Source: JACPSX01 sp035288405 [NCBI: bacterium]
GTDB taxonomy: Bacteria; JACPSX01
DNA: 12,826 nucleotides
Assembly: GCA_035288405.1 (NCBI GenBank)
Contig: DATEAK010000362.1
Location: forward strand, 1-12,826
Direction of reading: 5' to 3'
In this document: in pieces, positions 8,858 through 12,826 of the stretch
How positions within the stretch are numbered: the first letter of the stretch is position 1
Layout of the letters: the number at the start of each line of letters is the position of its first letter
Position numbers and translations under genes: made by a program
The notes under the pieces: model-generated
What the model was told of the DNA's origin: nothing
Databases searched by the model: none
What the model saw: the letters and a program-made list of their open reading frames with translations, nothing else

Positions 8858-9805
8858 ATGCCTCGGTTAAACAGTAAAAGGTGGAAAACCAGAGAGGAGG
8901 GATGTACCACGGACAAACTAACAGTTGCCCTTTTTTCTCCACCCTTGCCCCATATGGCAGCAGCGGATCTGGGCTATTTCGCCCGGTTGGGTCTGGATAT
9001 CAGGACCGTGCAAGTCACGGGATCTGTCCAGCAGATGTCCGGACTATTGGCGGGTGAATACGATCTCGCATATACCGCGATCGACAATGTAATCGCCTAC
9101 GATGAAAAGGGGCAGGGCGAATCCTTCGCCTTTGCAGGTATGGACCACGGTAGTCTAAGCTTGTGGGCCCTTCCAGAAGTGGGTGCCGTGAGCGATCTTT
9201 GCAACCGTGAAATAGCCGTGGATGCTCCGGATACGGGCTTTGCCTTTGTGCTGAAGGCTATTCTGGAAGCGCATGGTTTGGCTAACCAACAGTATCAACT
9301 GGTTTCTGTCGGAGGGACTCGTGAGCGGTTCGCAAAGATGCAGGAGGGCAAAGTTGTTGCTTCTCTGATGACTCCCCCGTTTGACGACATGGCCCGGGGA
9401 GAAGGCTTTCGCCAGCTTGCCAGGGCGACCGATAATGTGCCTGGATATTTGGGGGTGGTTGCGGCTACCACTAGGAAAATAGCAACCGTGCGAACGCAGA
9501 AATTGGTAGATTTTACTGATGCTTTGCTGCAAGGAATGGACTGGGTACTTGAACCGAGCCATTTACAAAGCCTCGCGGGAATCGTGTCAAGCGCTCAGGG
9601 GGTTTCTCCAGAGACGGCGGAAAGGCGATGCAAAAATGAGCTTCATCCAGAATCCGGATTGATTCCCGGATGTGTGCTTGCCCCTGAGAGTTTGTCAGTT
9701 GTGCTCAATTTGCGGAGGCGGATGTCTTCTATGCCACCGCAGCGTCAGGCGAAGGATTATATAGACAATTCTTTCCTCGAGGAGGCTCGGAAACGCAGGG
9801 AGTGA
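8858..9805 (+). CDS. NMT1/THI5-like ABC-type substrate-binding protein, no signal peptide
   Basis: A periplasmic-binding-fold protein of the NMT1/THI5-like (SsuA/TauA) group, by the opening KLTVALFSPPLPH, the block AAADLGYFARLGLDI (the 'protein approaching a new substrate' pattern of this family), GSVQQMSGLLAGEYDLAYTAIDNVIAY and SVGGTRERFAKMQEGKVVASLM. Such proteins normally bring sulfonates, nitrates, pyrimidine precursors or aromatics to an ABC importer; the ligand here is unknown. No start gives a hydrophobic signal peptide, and no permease or ATPase gene is in view, so it may act in the cytoplasm or be an orphan. The coordinates use ATG 8858 (315 residues), which has no good ribosome site. 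A strong AGGAGG (8895-8900) instead points 8 bases downstream to an in-frame ACG (8909, 298 residues, starting next to DKLTVALF). ATG 8902 is out of frame by one base. Confidence 0.8.
   Translation: MPRLNSKRWKTREEGCTTDKLTVALFSPPLPHMAAADLGYFARLGLDIRTVQVTGSVQQMSGLLAGEYDLAYTAIDNVIAYDEKGQGESFAFAGMDHGSLSLWALPEVGAVSDLCNREIAVDAPDTGFAFVLKAILEAHGLANQQYQLVSVGGTRERFAKMQEGKVVASLMTPPFDDMARGEGFRQLARATDNVPGYLGVVAATTRKIATVRTQKLVDFTDALLQGMDWVLEPSHLQSLAGIVSSAQGVSPETAERRCKNELHPESGLIPGCVLAPESLSVVLNLRRRMSSMPPQRQAKDYIDNSFLEEARKRRE
8895..8900 (+). promoter_or_regulatory. Strong Shine-Dalgarno without a usable in-frame start
   Basis: AGGAGG at 8895-8900 is a perfect ribosome site. The only ATG near it (8902) is one base away and in the wrong frame, ending early; the in-frame codon at ideal spacing (8909) is ACG. 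This decides whether the gene starts at an ACG, further upstream, or contains a one-base insertion. Confidence 0.6.
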
Positions 9806-9944
9806 CCGATCTGTTTCTCTTGTTTGATACCCATTTGATTTGCCGTCTGCGAAGAGGCGCTCTCATTGGACACCTCGTTGCGCAAAATCCCATCGGGTGC
9901 AGCCATATTTAACCGGCCTGTACGGAGCTGGGAAGAGACGAAAC

Positions 9945-11024
9945 ATGCCGAGGGAAGATTTAGCTCACTTTCACTCAGAGACCCGCTTTGCCTTCCAGAT
10001 GATGAGACTCGTCTCTGAAGGGCTGGAACCCATGGAGGCATTGCGAGTCCTTCGCGGCGTCAAAACATCCGATGACTGGACGAGAGGGCTAAAGGCTGCG
10101 GGCGATCGGTGGGCAAGACGGGCCGAGGAGGATCTTCGCCTAGCTCATAAGGTTAGTGCCCGAGGTGCCTATCGTTCTGCCACGCATTTTTATCTTGGGG
10201 CAGCTCTCTGGAACACGCCAAATCCGTGGGGAACAGGGGATATTTATCGAAGCGCCGTTGAAAATTTCCGACAGTTTAATTCCTTGTTGGAACGGCCGGC
10301 CAAAGTTGTCGAACTACCTTTCAGAGATACCACTCTACCTGGATACCTTTACCTTCCAGAGCCGTCGCGGAAGAAGGTTCCTGCAGTCGTGTTGATGGGT
10401 GGAGCGGATGCGACGAAAGAAGAGGCCTATGGCTTCGGTGTGCCAATGATCCTTGATCGAGGAATAGCATGTCTAACGCTTGATGGTCCCGGTCAGGGTG
10501 AATGCCTACGGTTTCGCTCTCTGTACACGATCCCTGAGTACGAGCAAGTCTATGGTGCTGCGCTGGACTTCCTAGAGTCTATTCCGGAAGTCGATCGATC
10601 GCGGCTTGGGATTGTGGGACTGAGTATGGGGGGCTATTATGTGGTGCGGGGAGCAACCGATGCACGAGTCAAAGCAGCAGTCTCGTGGGGGGCGCTGTAT
10701 TCGGTCGGCGGCTTAAATATGTCACTGCTTTCGACTACGATTCGTTTTATAACAGGCAGCGACTCTGAGGAGCAAATGTTCGACAAGATTAAGTCCTTCA
10801 CTATAGAGAAAGTGGCGAGCAAGGTCACATGCCCGGTACTTCTGGTTCACAGTGGACAAGATCATCTGGTCTCTCCGGACGAGGTAGAACGTGTCCGCCA
10901 AGCCTTGGTGAACGCGGAAGTAGATGTAAACTTTTATGATGACGCTTTGCATTGTTGCATTGATCGGTACCTTGAAGCCAGACCGAGGATTTTCGACTGG
11001 ATTGCAGACAGGTTGTGTAAATAA
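9945..11024 (+). CDS. Alpha/beta hydrolase, FrsA / pseudooxynicotine hydrolase-like
   Basis: A 359-residue cytoplasmic alpha/beta hydrolase. A helical N-terminal domain (about 1-125) precedes the catalytic domain, the layout of FrsA-like (DUF1100) esterases and of 2,6-dihydroxypseudooxynicotine hydrolase, a C-C bond hydrolase. Visible: the sheet-start pattern VPAVVLMGGADATKEE with G152-G153-A-D155 near the oxyanion hole, the family motif DGPGQGE (180-186), the nucleophile elbow G-L-S227-M-G-G, the likely catalytic Asp306 in HSGQDHLVSP and His336 in DALHCC. So the triad Ser-Asp-His is complete and the enzyme is probably active; the substrate (ester, amide or C-C bond) cannot be told. ATG 9945 is chosen because MPREDLAHFHSETRFAFQ looks like a natural start, with GGGAAG 9 bases upstream; a TTG at 9840 would add 35 residues of unlikely sequence. 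Codon choice is less C/G-ended than in the housekeeping genes. Confidence 0.85.
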   Translation: MPREDLAHFHSETRFAFQMMRLVSEGLEPMEALRVLRGVKTSDDWTRGLKAAGDRWARRAEEDLRLAHKVSARGAYRSATHFYLGAALWNTPNPWGTGDIYRSAVENFRQFNSLLERPAKVVELPFRDTTLPGYLYLPEPSRKKVPAVVLMGGADATKEEAYGFGVPMILDRGIACLTLDGPGQGECLRFRSLYTIPEYEQVYGAALDFLESIPEVDRSRLGIVGLSMGGYYVVRGATDARVKAAVSWGALYSVGGLNMSLLSTTIRFITGSDSEEQMFDKIKSFTIEKVASKVTCPVLLVHSGQDHLVSPDEVERVRQALVNAEVDVNFYDDALHCCIDRYLEARPRIFDWIADRLCK

Positions 11025-11077
11025 GTCGCCCTTTCCTTTATCTTCGGATATCCCGTATGCAGACGCAATGTTCAGTA

Positions 11078-11203
11078 GGAATAAGAATTCCATTGAGACT
11101 CTTTATTAAATCACCAAAACATGGCCGGCAACCGGCAGGCGGAGTTTGTCCTCCAAGAATCAGAAGGGAGAGTCTAAATGCAATGGAATTTGACGTGAAT
11201 TCC
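11078..11203. repeat. Inverted-repeat cluster upstream of the aldehyde dehydrogenase gene
   Basis: AATTCCATTGAGACTCT (11086-11102) is the reverse complement of AGAGTCT (11169-11175) plus CAATGGAATT (11181-11190), split by a 5-base insert (11176-11180). The 66 bases between hold a GCCGG/CCGGC hairpin. The outer ends carry GGAAT-N4-ATTCC (11078-11091) and GGAATT-N7-AATTCC (11185-11203). This could be a small non-coding inverted-repeat element (MITE-like), a large RNA hairpin, or paired operators. Confidence 0.5.
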
Positions 11204-11250
11204 CTTATCTGAGAGGAAAGGCAAACGTAGGTGCGAGGATTATTGAGTTT

Positions 11251-11255
11251 GGAGG
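11251..11255 (+). promoter_or_regulatory. Ribosome binding site of the aldehyde dehydrogenase gene
   Basis: GGAGG with 7 bases to ATG 11263, which fixes the start of the dehydrogenase. Confidence 0.75.
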
Positions 11256-11262
11256 CAGAATA

Positions 11263-12747
11263 ATGACATATGATGTGCAGCCGAAACTATTTATAAATGG
11301 AGAATTTGCCGATTCGGCGGGGGACTCAGTGTTCCCTGTCAAGAACCCGGCCAACAATGAGGTTGTGGCAGAGGTCCCAGACGCAACTGCTGCCGATGTG
11401 GAAAGCGCTGTTGCGGCGGCAAGCGAAGCGTTCAACCGGGGAACTTGGCCGCGGTTGGAAGCTGCCGAACGTTCCGCGATTGTGTACGCCATAGGCGACG
11501 GGTTGGCCCGAAATGCGGAGGCCCTGGCACGACTGGACACGATGCAATCCGGTCGGACCCTCAATGAGATGCGCGGGCAGTTTGCTAAAATCCCGGATTG
11601 GTTTCGTTACTTTGCGGGTATCGCACGGGGGCTGGAAGGACGGGTACTTCCCATGCCGGGGAACTATCTGAACTACACGCAGCGAATTCCCCTTGGGGTC
11701 GTAGCCCAGATCACTCCCTGGAACCACCCGATGTTGATCCTGGCCAAAAAGGTAGCCCCTGCGCTGGCAGCGGGAAATACTGTGGTGATTAAGCCATCTG
11801 AATATGCTCCCCTCAGTGCTCTGGCTCTAGCTTCCATCGGCAGGGAAGCCGGGTTGCCCCCCGGAGTACTCAACGTCGTCACAGGTTTTGGCCCAAGCAC
11901 AGGATCGGCTCTGGTCAGTCATCCCGCGGTAGCCAAGGTCGACATGACAGGGGGGGTTGAAACGGGGCGAGCGGTAGCTTCGGCAGCCGGGCGGAACCTG
12001 GCTGACGTTACAGCAGAACTGGGCGGCAAGGCGCCTGTTATAATCTTCCCGGACGTTGAACTTCCCGATGTTGTGACCGGGGCTGTTTTGCACGGATACT
12101 ATGCTTCGGGGCAAGCCTGCGCCCAGGGTTCTCGCGTGCTGATTCACGCGGACCTTCTGCAGGAATTCACTGAACACTTTGTGCAACGTGTGCGCCAGTT
12201 GCGTGTCGGGGATCCTGTGGACAAGGACACCGAGATCGGCCCCCTGGTTTCGAAGCGTCAGCTAGAGCGGGTCCACCGGTACTGCCAGATCGGGGTCGAG
12301 GAAGGTGCGACGCTTTTGTGCGGGGGACAGCCTCTCGATCAGCCGCCGTATGACCGCGGGAATTATTTTGCGCCTACGGTTTTTGGGAACGTCCAGCCCA
12401 GGGCGCGCATCGCGCAAGAGGAGATATTCGGTCCTGTCACGGTCATCATTCCTTTTCGTACCGAGGAAGAAGCAATTCAGTTAGCCAATGATGTTCCTTT
12501 CGGCCTGGTCGCGGCCATCTGGACGAAAGACGTCAAACGTGCTCACCGGGTAGCTCACCAGGTGCAGGCGGGCATTATATGGATCAACGACTGCAATCGG
12601 GCCGATCCCTGCTCTCCATGGGGAGGAATGAAGGACAGTGGCATCGGACGCGAAAATGGATGGGGCGCCTTGATTGATTACACGCAGGAGCGAAGTATTA
12701 TTGTTAACCTTGAGCAAAAGAAGGCCGGAGTGCAATACAAGATTTGA
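11263..12747 (+). CDS. NAD(P)-dependent aldehyde dehydrogenase
   Basis: A 494-residue member of the ALDH superfamily (betaine-aldehyde / semialdehyde dehydrogenase-like), oxidising an aldehyde to its acid with NAD(P)+ in the cytoplasm. Motifs: FINGEFADSA at the start; the TPWNHP motif with oxyanion Asn154; IKPSE with cofactor Lys177; MTGGVETGR at the nucleotide loop (Gly where many enzymes have TGS); ELGGKAP with the general base Glu252; the nucleophile Cys286 in GQACAQGSR (commonly GQxCxAGSR); EEIFGPV with the ribose-binding Glu at 386-387; and the C-terminal GGMKDSGIGRENG block. Every catalytic residue is present and the length is normal. The aldehyde cannot be named from sequence; its position after a hydrolase suggests it oxidises the product of that reaction (inference). 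ATG 11263 is set by GGAGG at 11251. Confidence 0.93.
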   Translation: MTYDVQPKLFINGEFADSAGDSVFPVKNPANNEVVAEVPDATAADVESAVAAASEAFNRGTWPRLEAAERSAIVYAIGDGLARNAEALARLDTMQSGRTLNEMRGQFAKIPDWFRYFAGIARGLEGRVLPMPGNYLNYTQRIPLGVVAQITPWNHPMLILAKKVAPALAAGNTVVIKPSEYAPLSALALASIGREAGLPPGVLNVVTGFGPSTGSALVSHPAVAKVDMTGGVETGRAVASAAGRNLADVTAELGGKAPVIIFPDVELPDVVTGAVLHGYYASGQACAQGSRVLIHADLLQEFTEHFVQRVRQLRVGDPVDKDTEIGPLVSKRQLERVHRYCQIGVEEGATLLCGGQPLDQPPYDRGNYFAPTVFGNVQPRARIAQEEIFGPVTVIIPFRTEEEAIQLANDVPFGLVAAIWTKDVKRAHRVAHQVQAGIIWINDCNRADPCSPWGGMKDSGIGRENGWGALIDYTQERSIIVNLEQKKAGVQYKI

Positions 12748-12826
12748 ATGGGCACTTCCAGGGAAAACTGGTCTTGTACAGTATTGGCAGCGGTAGTCAA
12801 CTTTGTGATGGTTTCAGAGCATGGGG
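12748..12826 (+). CDS. Possible 5' end of a further gene, cut by the window edge
   Basis: ATG 12748 follows the dehydrogenase stop directly (TGAATG) and the frame stays open for all 26 visible codons. The translation begins MGTSRENWSCTVLAAVVNFVM, a basic/polar start followed by a hydrophobic stretch, which could be the first membrane helix of a transporter. There is no good ribosome site (GGAG lies 17 bases upstream), another frame is also open over this short span, and 26 codons cannot be identified. Listed as tentative. Confidence 0.35.
   Translation, partial: MGTSRENWSCTVLAAVVNFVMVSEHG

Noticed and set aside
8902-9057. ATG directly behind AGGAGGG as a separate gene start
   Set aside because: The frame ends after about 50 codons and overlaps the conserved N-terminal part of the substrate-binding protein in another frame; better explained as a start-site anomaly.
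11190-11218. TTGACG upstream of the aldehyde dehydrogenase as a -35 box
   Set aside because: The bases 17 away (GAGGAA) do not resemble a -10, and no sigma54 -24/-12 pair was found either.

Overview
The window reads as bacterial chromosome: dense same-strand genes with little spacing, all coding on the + strand. The gene order tmk-holB-ricT-metG and the prkA-yhbH-spoVR stress cluster both occur in the Desulfobacterota (former Deltaproteobacteria) and in Firmicutes. The moderately high GC and codon use lean me towards a Desulfobacterota-type organism, but this is inference; no rRNA or phylogenetic marker was compared.

Region 1 (1-3776) is a translationally coupled stress operon: the 3' part of prkA (AAA+ serine protein kinase), yhbH/yeaH (DUF444, VWA-like) and spoVR/ycgB. 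Both gene junctions overlap by one to four bases, so the three proteins are probably made together. The 309-base gap after it (3777-4085) holds a 13-bp stem-loop and a plausible promoter for the next operon.

Region 2 (4086-8241) is a housekeeping block: thymidylate kinase (dTTP supply), DNA polymerase III delta' (clamp loader), a RicT/YaaT-type PSP1 protein with conserved cysteines, and methionyl-tRNA synthetase. The first three overlap; metG follows after 98 bases.

Region 3 (8242-8857) is a long gene-free stretch with several hairpins, an A/T run, a candidate promoter and two adjacent perfect 12-bp palindromes.

Region 4 (8858-12826) looks like an accessory catabolic module: a NMT1/THI5-like substrate-binding protein with no signal peptide and an odd start, an alpha/beta hydrolase of the FrsA / 2,6-dihydroxypseudooxynicotine hydrolase type, an NAD(P)-dependent aldehyde dehydrogenase, and possibly the first codons of another gene. 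One reading is binding or sensing of a small molecule, hydrolysis to an aldehyde or acid product, and oxidation of the aldehyde; the substrate cannot be told from sequence. GGAAT/ATTCC-type palindromes occur upstream of both the first and third gene of this module and could be shared operators. This module is the part most likely to be undescribed.
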